Positions 53,905-64,000 of a DNA stretch of 64,000 nucleotides are shown here, in pieces. Made by a program: the position numbers and the translations under genes. This DNA comes from Microplitis mediator (lineage: Eukaryota > Arthropoda > Insecta > Hymenoptera > Braconidae), in NCBI RefSeq assembly GCF_029852145.1, contig NC_079970.1, forward strand, positions 10,225,662-10,289,661, in the 5' to 3' direction. The number at the start of each line of letters is the position of its first letter. The first letter of the stretch is position 1. The notes below the pieces were generated by a model. It was not told the origin of the DNA. It was given only the letters and a program-made list of their open reading frames with translations, and made no database searches.

Positions 53905-56877
53905 ATGAATAAAGAAATACGTTTTATCGGAATACCTCTAGAAAGAATTTCGGAACGTAAGTTACCAAAAGTGAAAGAGGTTATGCGTGTGTTTTTCTAC
54001 CAACTTAAAATTTTAAAGTATTCAATCAAACAAAGTGCTAAAAATTCAGTTGACCAAGTTATTGAACTGTGGAGAAAAAATCAGATTCCAACTAGTGGAG
54101 CTCCTAATGCAGTCAAAAAATTTCTTCGCTATCACAATCAATGGTTAAAATTACAAAAAAATTTCGATAAAAAGAATTCAGCGCAAAACCAAAAGGAAAT
54201 GAAATTTCAGACTGATCTTGAACAATTATTCGACATTGTGAGCGAAAAATCCTTAAAAGTGCTTGATGATAATATTAGAAAGTTGTATTTGGATCAAAAA
54301 TTCGGTACCCATAAAGAGATTCTTTCTAATAATGTACCTGTATCAAACTTAACTACAACTATGATGGGAATAGATGAGAGTAGTAAGTATCTGAGATATT
54401 TAATTATTATAAAGTCAGGTAGTAGTGTAACTTATCATAGATGACTAGATGACATTTGACTAGACAATTTTTGGAGTCCTTTCTTAATTATTTGTCATCA
54501 AAATGAACAAATTCTATACATTTTCTTCGTTTAATTTATAAAACAGATCTTATTCCAGACTTAGATCAACCGTCTACCAGTCATGCGATTGTTCCAAGTG
54601 AAAAATCAGAGTCGTTCTCTACGTATACATTAAGTGGAGTTACAAATTTTGGATCTGATTCAGAGTATGAACCTCCAATTCCGACAAAACGAGCAAAACT
54701 TGATGTCTTAACTCCTGAAGTCATTTTTGGACTCGACCGAGCTAATGTCAGCAGTAGAAATGCGATGTTTATTATTGCTCCGGTTTTACTAGCGGTAGGT
54801 ATTAAAATTGAAGATACAACGCTCAGTTATAGTTCAATTCAACGAGCTCGTATGCTTCAAAGAGAAGACATTGCTAAAGGACTTAAAGACAACTTTAAAA
54901 CACACGATAAATACGTTGTGCATTGGGACGGAAAAATGCTGAATGACTTTGTTGGATCCAAATCTGTGGAACGGCTACCAGTTATTTTAACTCCCTCGCA
55001 GATTTGAATCACGGTGGAAACACCGTGGAAGTGTAAACACCGTGGATCCACCGTGGTTACCCGGTGGGTTTGTTCCATTTCACCACCGGGTATACACAGT
55101 GTATCCACTGTGATTACGCGGTGTATCTACCGTGATTCCACGGTGGCTTGACCACTGTGTATGCACGGTGTTTCCACTGTGATTACGCGGTGTATCCACT
55201 GTGATTTCACGGTGGCTTTGTGCTATTTCACCACCGTGATTCCACGGTGTATCCACCGCGTAATCGCAGTGGAAACACCGTGTATACACAGTGGTCAATC
55301 TACCGTGGAATCACGGTGGATACACCGCGTTATCACAGTGGTAAAATGGAACAAACCCACCGTGTTTCCACCGTGATTCAAATCTGCGAGGGGCTGCATT
55401 TGGTACCGAACAATTACTTGGGGTTCCAAAAATGAATTCTGGGACGGCAGACAATCAAACATCAGCCATTTTATCGACATTGAGTGAATGGGGTATTATT
55501 AATTATGTTAAGGCGATGTGTTTTGACACGACGGCAGTTAATACAGGTAACTTATCAAAGATAATTTAATCTAAAAAATATTTAATTATTAACGTTCTAG
55601 TTTAATTTTTATTGCTTACTGAATTTCACTTTTGAAATTATTGAGAATTATTTACTCATTTGGATTTTAAATATAATCTACAATTTGTTTAAAATATTAA
55701 ATTTAACGATAGTTATCTATTTTCTTCATACAGGAATTCATAACGGTACATGTAAGGCAATTGAAAAGACTTTGGGAAGAGAGTTAATCTGGTCACCATG
55801 TCGTCACCACATTTTTGAGATCATATTGAGAAGTGCATTTGAAGTATATTGGCCTGTGTCATCTGGGCCAAACGTACCAATGTTCGGAAGATTTAAAAAA
55901 TCATGGGATGAAATAAATAAAACTAATTATAAATCTAGAATTGAAGATACTGTTGTTGCTGATATCATTTTGGATAAAAAAAATGAAATATCTAGTTTAA
56001 TTGCACAATCCTTACAGGTATGATTTAACTGCGATTTTAAGAAAACAAATTTTCTTGTTTCTGACAAATTTTTAATTGTTTTTGATAGTTACTACAACCC
56101 CGAGATGACTATAAAGAATTGTTGGAATTGTCGTTGATTTTCCTTGGAGAAATGCCTCAAGAAGAAATTTTTTTCAAACGTCCTGGTGCAATTCATCATG
56201 CTAGGTGGATGGCGAAGGCAATTTACAGTTTAAAAATGTTTCTATTCAGAAATGAATTTAAACTTTCTAATAAAGAATTGCACGGTCTTCGGCAAATTTG
56301 TATATTTATAGTTACACTGTATTTAAAAGCTTGGTTTTCATCAACTTCTGCAACAACTGCTGCTAATCATGACTTGCAGTTTTTGAAAAATTTATTCGAG
56401 TACAAAAATATCAATTCATTGATTTCTTCAGCAACTTGTGAAAAAATGATTTTGCATTGATGGTATTTAAGTGATGAACTTGCCATTTTATCATTATTTG
56501 ACGATACCGTTTCATTGGAAGTAAAAAAAAATATTGTTGGAGCTGTTAATACTCGTAACGGTACAGATTCTAAAGCTAAAAAATTTATAATTGATAAAAA
56601 CGATTTGAATTCATTAACGCAAAAAAGTCTGAGTGACTTTGTTTCTAAAAAGTCTTTAAATCTCTTTAAAATCTTTGATTTGCCATATGACTTCCTTGAT
56701 AAAGATATTGGATCGTGGCCTACTAATGACAGTTACATTGAAAATAAAGAACACTTTAACCAATTGAAAGTTGTTAATGATTCAGCAGAACGAGCTGTTG
56801 CATTAGTTAGTGAGTATAATCAATGCTTGACAAAAAATGAAGAGCAATTCCAATACTTATTGCAAGTTATCAAATAA
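53905..56877 (+). pseudogene. Transposase-like gene of the 52925 element (hAT-like catalytic layout)
   Basis: There are four exons: 53905-54382, 54547-55546 (with a MITE inside), 55734-56017 and 56089-56877, all with GT/AG sites and matching phase. The product would be about 716 residues. Exon 1 is basic, with no named finger. Exon 2 has a nuclear-signal-like PTKRAKLD, then VVHWDGK (candidate first Asp, 54927). Exon 2 ends CFDTTAVNTG (second Asp, 55525). Exon 3 gives CRHHIFE, the C-x-x-H that follows the second Asp in hAT-like enzymes. Exon 4 holds HHARWMAKAIYSLK, an RW helix, and VNDSAERAVALVSEYN with the candidate catalytic Glu. TGA at 56458 replaces a Leu-like codon before WYLSDEL. The family is divergent and a named superfamily needs a profile search. 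Confidence 0.7.
54993..55393. mobile_element. CACGGTG MITE, copy 7, inside the transposase gene
   Basis: It lies between the codons for LPVILT and FGTEQLLGVP in exon 2. CT flanks both sides, and removing the insert with one CT keeps the reading frame. The ends are CCCTCGCAGATTTG and CTGCGAGGGG. Confidence 0.9.
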
Positions 56878-57717
56878 CATCGAAAAAAATACCCAAACTG
56901 CAATAGAGGAAATTATTTACAGTAAAAGTGTACCGTTATGTTGAAAATATTGAAAATTATATGACAGTTGATAATTAAATAAATAAATTCTTCGATAAAA
57001 TAGTGAAACACATGTGAAACACACTAAATTGAATTATATATTTAAAAAAATGCACTAATTTTTCGTTTTAATGTAATCAAACATGCCCAAGACTAAATAA
57101 ACGAATTAAAAAAATAGTTCATAACATATTTCTATTCATAGAAACTCAAATTTGTCTAAATTTCCTTGAAACTCACAGAATAAATTGAAATTTTTCGAAT
57201 TATTGATCAAAAACTAGAAAAATTGATATGCATTGATGTTTGACGATGAATATCTCGTAAACGCTCAACTTGATCGAAAAATTATAAGAGACCATTTTTA
57301 TAGAGCAGTAAATTTCCTACAAAACTATGAGTTTCATCATTCATAATGTTTTTTTTTCATTGAGTTATAAAATTCATAAGAAATAAAAAATTTCCCAAAA
57401 ATAATCAAACTTTAACCGTTAATATCTTTTAAACGGTTGGGTTTACGAAAAAATCGTAAGAGACCTTTTTTTGTAGAGCATTCAATTTCCTACAAAATCT
57501 AAGGAACAAGATATTTTTTCAAGTCGTTGGAAGCGAGATATAAATTTTTCTATCTGATAATAAGAAAAAATAGAAAACTGTAAGAAGGAGGACCTTCCCG
57601 TTACAATTAAGAACTCATGCTTGGAGAGGCTTTCTTAGAGGTGTATAGGAACCTATTTTTCAGAGTACCAAACGAAAAAAAAAATATTCTTTTTTTTTGA
57701 ATCACCCTATTACACAC

Positions 57718-57743
57718 ACATTACCGAGTCCCCGGACTTTTTA

Positions 57744-57783
<40 letters not shown>

Positions 57784-58652
57784 GCGGTTAAAATAGTGTC
57801 TGACTTTCACCTACTTTTCCCTCCACGAATTTACTTTAATAAATTAATTAATCTTTGAATTAAGAAAATTAATTAACTAATTTATTTTTGATTGACTTCC
57901 ACTTTTACTTTTATCAATTTCTTCCTTTTAGTAATTATCTGTATCAACAATAAATTTCATCGGAGATATCAACACCGCGTTTACCCGATACTTCAAAGTA
58001 CGCGTTACTGACTGCTTTTAACTTTATCTAATTCTTTTCTTTTCGATTAATTATTAATATTAATCGTTAATTAATTCTTTATAAATTCAATTTTTTCATT
58101 AATTAATTTTATTTAATTTAATCTCCCTCTCGCTCGTATCACTCAGCGTCTTGGTTGTCCTGCGTGTATGCCAGATCTTTTGTCCTCCCAGCTCGTATCT
58201 CCTTCACCTGCTTTTATAATGATATCAGAAAAATATACCACGGATACCGGCCGTATGCCTGGTACTTTTTATAGATTTATCAAATTTTATCGCTTGGTTC
58301 CACAATAGAAGCCAAGTCTCAATTTTATAATTACCTTTTTCTTTTAGCAGTGTTCGGTGGACAGCGTCTCACGTGGCTCTCTTACTCGAGGTTCCGGTCA
58401 GGCTGACTTACCTGGCTCTCGTCTTCGGCACTTAACTTTTTCGGGTGCGCTTCACTCGGACATCTTCGGAAAATTAACCACTCCTACTTACTACTAACTG
58501 GGACTGACGACGAGCTCCCCTAATTTCCACTCCCGACGACAAGTCGCTATATCTACCCCGGATAACCCTGAGGCAGTAAATCGATTTATCGACCGCGTGT
58601 ATCATAGGTGTTTTAATTAATCAGCCGGGAAATTTAAATTCTCCCCGTTACA
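57718..58652 (-). repeat. LTR of Gypsy element 2 (main part)
   Basis: On the minus strand it begins TGTAACGGGGAG at 58652, right after a G-rich polypurine run. It continues to 57718 and then, beyond the DNA transposon, to 52785. It contains a CA tract and a GTCCCCGGACTTTT motif. The outer end was not found. Confidence 0.65.
57743..57781. repeat. (CA)n microsatellite
   Basis: About 19 CA dinucleotides within the LTR of Gypsy 2. Confidence 0.9.
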
Positions 58653-58662
58653 CTCCCCCCTG
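58653..58662 (-). other. Polypurine tract of Gypsy 2
   Basis: On the minus strand CAGGGGGGAG immediately precedes the LTR start TGTAAC, as expected for plus-strand priming. Confidence 0.75.
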
Positions 58663-58799
58663 CCAGAGTGTCGCCCCGGTGGGTGAAATTTACAGGTGCT
58701 CTTCGTCCAAGGATCCAGGAACAGCGGTTAAATTAAGAGATTTGACGTGGATTATGAAATGAGATGAATAATTTATTTTTATTACAGGTTACATCCTCT

Positions 58800-60201
58800 T
58801 TACTCTTCCCGTTTTTCGGGACTGTCTAAGTCTAACTTATCCTCTGGATGTACCTTCAACTCGAGAACGTCTCCTTCCTGAAGTTCTCGATCATCGAACT
58901 GTGGTATGTCTTCACAGCCTGAATCGGCAGAGACGTACCCTTGTTCCCAGTTAATGTGGTCGTTCTCAACCCAATCCATATGTTCCATGTTTGGCCCGTT
59001 CTTCCCCTTCTTCCTCTTTTTCTTCTTTTTCTTCAAGGTCCCAGACGCCTGAGCTTGAGAACCCTCAGCCTGGACAACGACTCGTGGTTGAACTCGTCGT
59101 CCGGCTGGACCTTCAGCTACTGCTGGTTTCTTTGATGTTGACAGCTGTTTGCGTGTTCCTGGTCTTACTGACGTAGCGCTTGCTGGTGTCGTGTCAGATG
59201 TTTGAATAATGCGTACTGGTGGCTTGACTGCTGATATTGAGGCAACACGTACTGATGATTTGACTGATGGTGTTGGTAATGCTCTGGCTTCATCTTGCCA
59301 GGGGATGTCATCTGGTCGAGAAGACGGTCCTGGGAGTTGCTCCGATTCAACTACTCCAGAAACCGGGTTCTCTTGACCTGCATGTTCTTCTGGTTCAGTT
59401 GCTGTCGATGAGGCCACCTGGAAGTCTGCCACAGCTCTGGCTCGAACTGTCATCAGTAGGTCGGGTATATCCACCTGACCTTGGCTCCACTGACTCACTC
59501 GCCATCTTGGTTCTATATGTAGTGACAGCTTTTTAATACCTTGTCGCAAAATCTCTTCCTTTGGGAGGGCCAACACTCGAGCTAACTTAGCTTGGCGTAA
59601 CTGTCGCCTCTTGACGTTCTTTCGGTGGCGGTTCTCAGCGCGACTCGATTCTGCTGGTGGCGGTTTAGTAGTTACTACTTGTTAAGAGGATCCAGTAGAT
59701 TTTTCTGGTCTTGGCTTGACTTCACTCACGTCTGCTGGTGGTCTGTGAATCGCAGCACCTTGGTGAGTTAGTAGATCCTTGTGGTCTCGGTTTGACCTTA
59801 CTCACTACTGCAGATGGATTAGGAGTTGCAGCAACCTGGTGAGTGGTCACAGTAGATCTTTCCTGTCTAGATCTTGAGCGAGGACTGTCACTGGTCGATG
59901 GACCTGCCTCGACGTTCCTTAGACGAGTGGGGGCGGTTGGTCGGTCCCCAGGCACTACCTGGCGTAGTCGTCTTGGAGTTGACTGGCATGGTGTCCTCTG
60001 TTCTTCGCCCTCAGGTGTCCACAAGCTGCCTGGTTGGCTAACTGCCAACCGGCGATGGGGACGTCTGCCTGGAGGTCCGTAAGGTCGGCCTGCCTCCGGA
60101 TTCCGGCGATATCTTCTGCGGGTAGCCTCTGTCCACCCGAGAACTTCCTCCCGGGAACTCTTTCTTGATCTTTCCATCTGTAAGAAAAATAGATTAGCCA
60201 T
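58800..60201 (-). CDS. Gypsy 2 3'-terminal ORF(s), Pro/Ser-rich, highly charged
   Basis: It lies 3' of pol and before the LTR, the env position, but has no signal peptide or membrane segment. The first part (60201-59722) is Arg/Pro-rich. After a frame change and a TAA near 59690 the second part (59640-58800) continues through KNVKRRQLRQAKLARVLALP, a Pro/Val/Ser-rich region, a poly-Lys stretch (KKKKKKRKKGK) and an acidic tail (LKVHPEDKLDLDSPEKREE). VSKVKPRP and VSEVKPRP are near-duplicates flanking the break. No known domain was seen. Nucleic-acid binding by the basic stretches is a guess. Confidence 0.5.
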
Positions 60202-60227
60202 ACGTTCGAGTTATATTGAATATAAAC

Positions 60228-63200
60228 TTATTGAGACTTTTTATTCGCTATACGAGTACTGCGGCGCGGTAATTTTAGATCGGGTGTGTCATGCGTACCG
60301 AGAGATTTACCCGCGTCATTTTTGAGTTCCACAACGAGTGGATTTACGACTTTAGTAACCGTAACCGGCCCGAGGTATTTCATTCCGAGACTAGCGCTAT
60401 ATTTTTGACTCTTATTACTAAGTTTCCTATTTGGGTAAAAGACCCTGTCGCCTAAATTAACCTCAGGTATATCCTGTTCAGTATTTTTATAGTTTGCTTG
60501 CCGTTCATGCTCGGCCCGCATGATACTTTCAACCTTGTGTCTAAGCTCAACCAAACGCTGGACACGTTGTTTCCATTCCTCATTATCTGGAAGGAAATCT
60601 TCCATTTTCCATTCCGTCATCTTATCAGATAATCTAGGTTCTTGTCCATGTACCAAGAAATATGGAGACAATTTCAACGACGCATGATACGAACTGTTGT
60701 ATTCTAGTTGGAATTCACCTAGATGGTCATCCCATCTGGTCTGGTCCTTATTGATATAAGCTCGAATCATCGGCTTTAAGGTTCGATTAATTCTTTCCAC
60801 CGGATTAGCTTGTGGATGAGCGACAGCCAGCGGTGTAAACTTCACTCCAACTGATTTCAGGTAGTCCTGTACGGTCTCATTGACAAACTCCCTGCCATTA
60901 TCCGTCACCAGAAACAGCGGGTAAGACCGGAGGGAAAACGTACGTTTAAACGAGTCCAGAACAGCAGCTCCTGTATGTCGACGTAGCAGATAAAGCTCAA
61001 TGAACCTAGTATATAAGTCCTGTATGACTAAAATATACTGGTGGCCTTTCCTCGATCTAGTGAAAGGTCCGGTGACATCAGCAGCGACAATGGCCCAAGG
61101 TCGAATAGGTTGCCGAGTCTGCATTGGAGCTTTAGATGACGACTGTTTATATTTAGCTTGTTTGCAGATTTCGCAAGCTTGTACGTAATTCTCCACGTTT
61201 TGATACATACCAGGCCAGTAAAATCGGACCTTTAGACGTTCGTACATTTTCTCTCTCCCTAGATGTGCAGCATCTGGGTCTAGCATCTTCATGGTGTCTA
61301 TGGGGGACTTCTTGGACTTCAGAATCTCGTAAAACTAATTTCCATGCGTGTTCATCTCCGACAATAGATTTTAATGGATCCGGCCGATGATATTCAAGTT
61401 TGTCGTCGACAATACGCCAATCCGAGTATCGCTCTGGATTGCGACGTACATTATTGAATTTAACTTCGTACCAATTTGACACTTGTAGATGTAAACAGTG
61501 ATTTGAACCAAGTTGATCTTTTATTTCTAACCAGTCTTCTGGAGCAAGATCTTCATATATGCGAGATAGTGCGTCGGGACCTTCATTTTCCGTTCCTCGT
61601 CTATGCTCAATTGTGATCTGGTGAGATAATAGCTCCATAGCCCAACGAGCTAGCCTGCTATTCGGATCTCGTAGCGAATGCAGCCATTTTAATGCCGCGT
61701 GATCGGTGACAACAGTAAAGGGGGTGCCTTCAAGATAACAACGCAACTTACGAACTGCCCAGACTACAACCAGACATTCCTTTTCGGTAGAGGTATACCG
61801 AGTCTCAGCACCCTTGAGTTGACGACTTAAACAGATGATAAGAAATTCTTTGTGTGTATCAGGATCCCGTTGTACTAAGAATGCCCCAAGTCCCGTATCA
61901 CAAGCGTCGGTGTATAAATAATATGGAAGTCCAACTTTCGGTATTGATAGTGGCTGAGTATCTATTAATGCTCGCTTGAGCTTCTGGAAAGATTCTTCTT
62001 CCAGGTCTCCCTACTTCCACTCCGTTGTAACACCTGTAAGTTTGTTTAGAGGACCTTGAGCTTTTGCGACGTCCTGCAAGTGTCTGTGATACCAATTGAC
62101 GAGACCTAGAAAACTACGAAGCTGTTTTCTGTTCGCCGGACGAGGGTAGTTGATGATTGGTGCTATCTTCTCTGGATCTGTATGAAGACCATCTTTATTT
62201 ACAAGAAACCCCAAAAATTTGACTTCAGGTCGACAAAATTTGCATTTTTCAGGATTTATGAGTAGACCAGCGTCTCTGAAGACTTCAAATACCAAACTTA
62301 GAATTTTCTTATGTTCTTCAATAGTTTCACTGATGACTATCCAGTCGTCTAAATATGCAAAGACTTGGTCAGCCCATTCCATCGGAAATTCTCGTTCAAC
62401 CAAAATTTTGTGGAATCTTTCCTTTAACTTGTCCATAGCTTTTTGAAATGTACTTGGTGCACTCACTAGTCCATATGGCATCCGCAACCACCCAAATTGC
62501 CCTCGTCCTTCCACGGAAAAAGCGGTGAGAGGAATCGACGCAAGAGCCATGCGGATTTGATGGAAAGCTTCTTTTAGGTCCATCGTACTTATATACACTG
62601 CACCATGTAATGCGCTTAATATGCGTAGCATATTAGGTAATGGATAAGCTGGTGGTATCGTGACTCGATTTATGGGTCTATAGTCAACACAAAATCTCCA
62701 AGTATTATTCGGTTTCGCTACCATGACCGGCGAACATGACCACACGCTGTAGCTTGGTCTTATAAACTTTTTCTCAAGTAATTCATCAATCTGTCTGTTC
62801 AACTCTTTATTTATAACGGGACTGCGTCTGTACGGTTTTATTCTGACTGGTTTGGCATCAGGCTTCAGAACAATCTCGTGTTTAATAATGTTAGTGAGTC
62901 CTCGACTTGACATAACTTCAAATTTCGCCATTTCCATTTTAATGAAATTTTTGAAGTCAGTTTCTTGATCTTCTGCTATTGATGCGCACCTCGTCACGTT
63001 TTCTTTGCAAGAAATGAGTTCAAACGGATGTATCTCGGGACTACCACTGAACTGCCAAGTTCTATCCTTACTGTTAATTATTACTCCAAATTGTAATGCA
63101 AAATCCATTCCCAAAACTACAGAATAACCAAGATCTTCAATTATACTTAGATATTGTTCTCCCGCTACCGAACCAATCTGTATGATAAAAGGAGCGCCAC

Positions 63201-64000
63201 CCAGACTTTTACACAGCGTATGATTTGCCAGCAGAACCCCACGTTTTTGTGTTTCGTCAGGTCTAAGTTCCCCTGACGCGTACTCTCTGATGTCATGATA
63301 CACCTTGGCATTGTGATAGGATCTTTCACTGCCAGTGTCCAGAATGCCATTAAGTTTAATAGCAAAAATCCAGAGTAGCACTGGTATTCTTGCAGTGAAT
63401 TCAGGTGGTCTTGGTCCTGAAGCAGGAACAAAAATTTTCCTTTTCGCTAGACGATATTTAATGGCAGCTGACAATGGCTGATTCTGAAGTACTTTTGGAA
63501 TGAAGACTTCTTGAGGTGAATGTGTTATCTTGGTATCTACTGCCTGTGGCTCTGGATCGTTTACTTTCAGAGTACACGGCGAAGATACGTTGAACTTGAG
63601 GTCCACTGGCTCCAAACCCGGTTGGAATTCATCTTCCCATGGTGTTTCTGGTTCATCATCCTGCTCCACTGTGGTCGTAATTAAATTAATACTGGGGTTT
63701 TGGTCTGGTTGATTAAGATCTTGTATAGTAAAATTTGGATCTTCCATTAGTTGAATTAACTGATTAACAGTTTTGATAGAATCAGTCGTTAGATCTTTCT
63801 GAATTAACTTGATGATTTCCTCAATGTCTATTTTAATTAAAGACATGGTGGCTAAGCGTGTGACACTGCCTGGAATGGCATGCAGCGGCGAAGTAGGTAC
63901 TACAACTGCCTGCGACACTACCTTCCGGCTATTCTGTTGAGGTAAACTGCCAAGTTGAGAATATTGCGGTAAAGTAGATACTACAACTGCCTGCGATATT
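60228..64000 (-). CDS. Gypsy 2 pol: protease, RT, RNase H, integrase (runs off the right edge)
   Basis: The frame is open from the window edge, with the repeated phrase SQAVVV at the start. The protease has LDTGSERSY and SVVLGMDFA. The RT has CVDYRPINRVT, STMDLKEAFHQI, LRMPYGLVSAPSTF and FAYLDDWIVIS. A TAG at 62011-62013 follows TGVTTEWK. The same frame then gives RNase H (YTDACDTGLGAF, STEKECLVVVWAVRKL, VTDHAALKW). A single frameshift near 61270 lies in the integrase zinc domain (HLGREK, then CEICKQ). The integrase core has AADVTGPF, LVTDNGREFV and NPVERINRTL. It ends in RRSTRIANKKSQ at 60228. With only two lesions this is the best preserved retroelement here. The strand is opposite to Gypsy 1. 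Confidence 0.92.

Larger units (their letters stand above)
52925..57709 (+). mobile_element. Autonomous-type DNA transposon, 568-bp inverted repeats, 8-bp target duplication
   Basis: Left TAGGGTGATTCAAAAAAAAA is mirrored at right, ending CACCCTA. The inverted repeats run 52925-53492 and 57142-57709. TTACACAC lies on both sides (52917-52924, 57710-57717), an 8-bp duplication as in hAT elements. TAGGG also fits the hAT terminal pattern YARNG. Between the repeats lies one spliced transposase-like gene. The element sits in the LTR of Gypsy 2. The gene has one nonsense codon and a MITE insertion, so this copy is recently disabled. The superfamily call rests on ends, duplication length and catalytic layout. 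Confidence 0.8.

Noticed and set aside
11187..55393. CRISPR-like array from repeated palindromic words
   Set aside because: The words have no unique spacers of constant length, occur in separate bounded elements with inverted ends, and the context is eukaryotic.
11290..55480. Many short frames rich in HRVITVETPCIHSG-like text
   Set aside because: They are translations of the CACGGTG MITE words in different frames, not proteins.
59165..59536. Plus-strand and other-frame openings across the Gypsy 2 3' ORF
   Set aside because: They are shadows of a GC-richer, low-complexity minus-strand frame.

Overview
The window looks like a transposon graveyard from an AT-rich animal genome, most likely an insect. 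I found no convincing single-copy host gene, rRNA or functional tRNA. Nearly every coding stretch belongs to a mobile element: spliced transposase genes, a non-LTR retrotransposon, Copia and Gypsy retroelements, an env-bearing Gypsy relative, and a DUF4817-type transposase. FLYWCH-fused Mutator-like genes, DUF4817-type transposases and env-bearing Gypsy elements together suggest an arthropod. A hymenopteran is a guess only; the species cannot be told from the sequence.

Layout. 0-10 kb: a 960-bp foldback element, then a decayed FLYWCH/MULE transposase/tandem-RING gene split by a LINE. 10-19.8 kb: first copy of repeat R, then a 6.4-kb composite foldback element carrying a probable solo LTR and three small MITEs, an unrecognised coding fragment, and pieces of related foldbacks. 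19.7-38 kb: a Copia fragment (minus), then a layered nest. A second copy of repeat R is split by a 12-kb Gypsy element (21400-33352), which is itself hit by LTR insertions, a CACGGTG MITE and a 1.8-kb near-perfect palindrome. The rest of R is split by a 4.4-kb DNA element that contains a 2.2-kb foldback. 38-43.6 kb: a LINE scrap, a DUF4817 transposon with a broken transposase, minisatellites, a tRNA-derived SINE head and other tandem repeats. 43.6-48.2 kb: a minus-strand Gypsy-type element with integrase and a broken envelope gene, hit by a probable LTR. 48.9-52.5 kb: a second FLYWCH/MULE gene whose introns and flanks are studded with GTACATGTAC. 52.9-57.7 kb: a DNA transposon with 568-bp inverted repeats, an apparent 8-bp target duplication and a four-exon transposase gene. 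It sits in the LTR of a fairly intact minus-strand Gypsy element (57.7-64 kb) that has extra reading frames 3' of pol.

How the parts fit. The strongest signal is a family of long-inverted-repeat elements with TAGGGTG-like ends (331-1290, 11423-17780, 18377 onward, 35270-37510, 52925-57709). They share an ordered set of short motifs inside otherwise different arms. Only the 52925-57709 member encodes a protein, with hAT-like catalytic landmarks, so it is the candidate source of movement for the others. A second family, seven palindromic MITEs built from CACGGTG/CACCGTG words, has spread over all of these and even interrupts that transposase gene.
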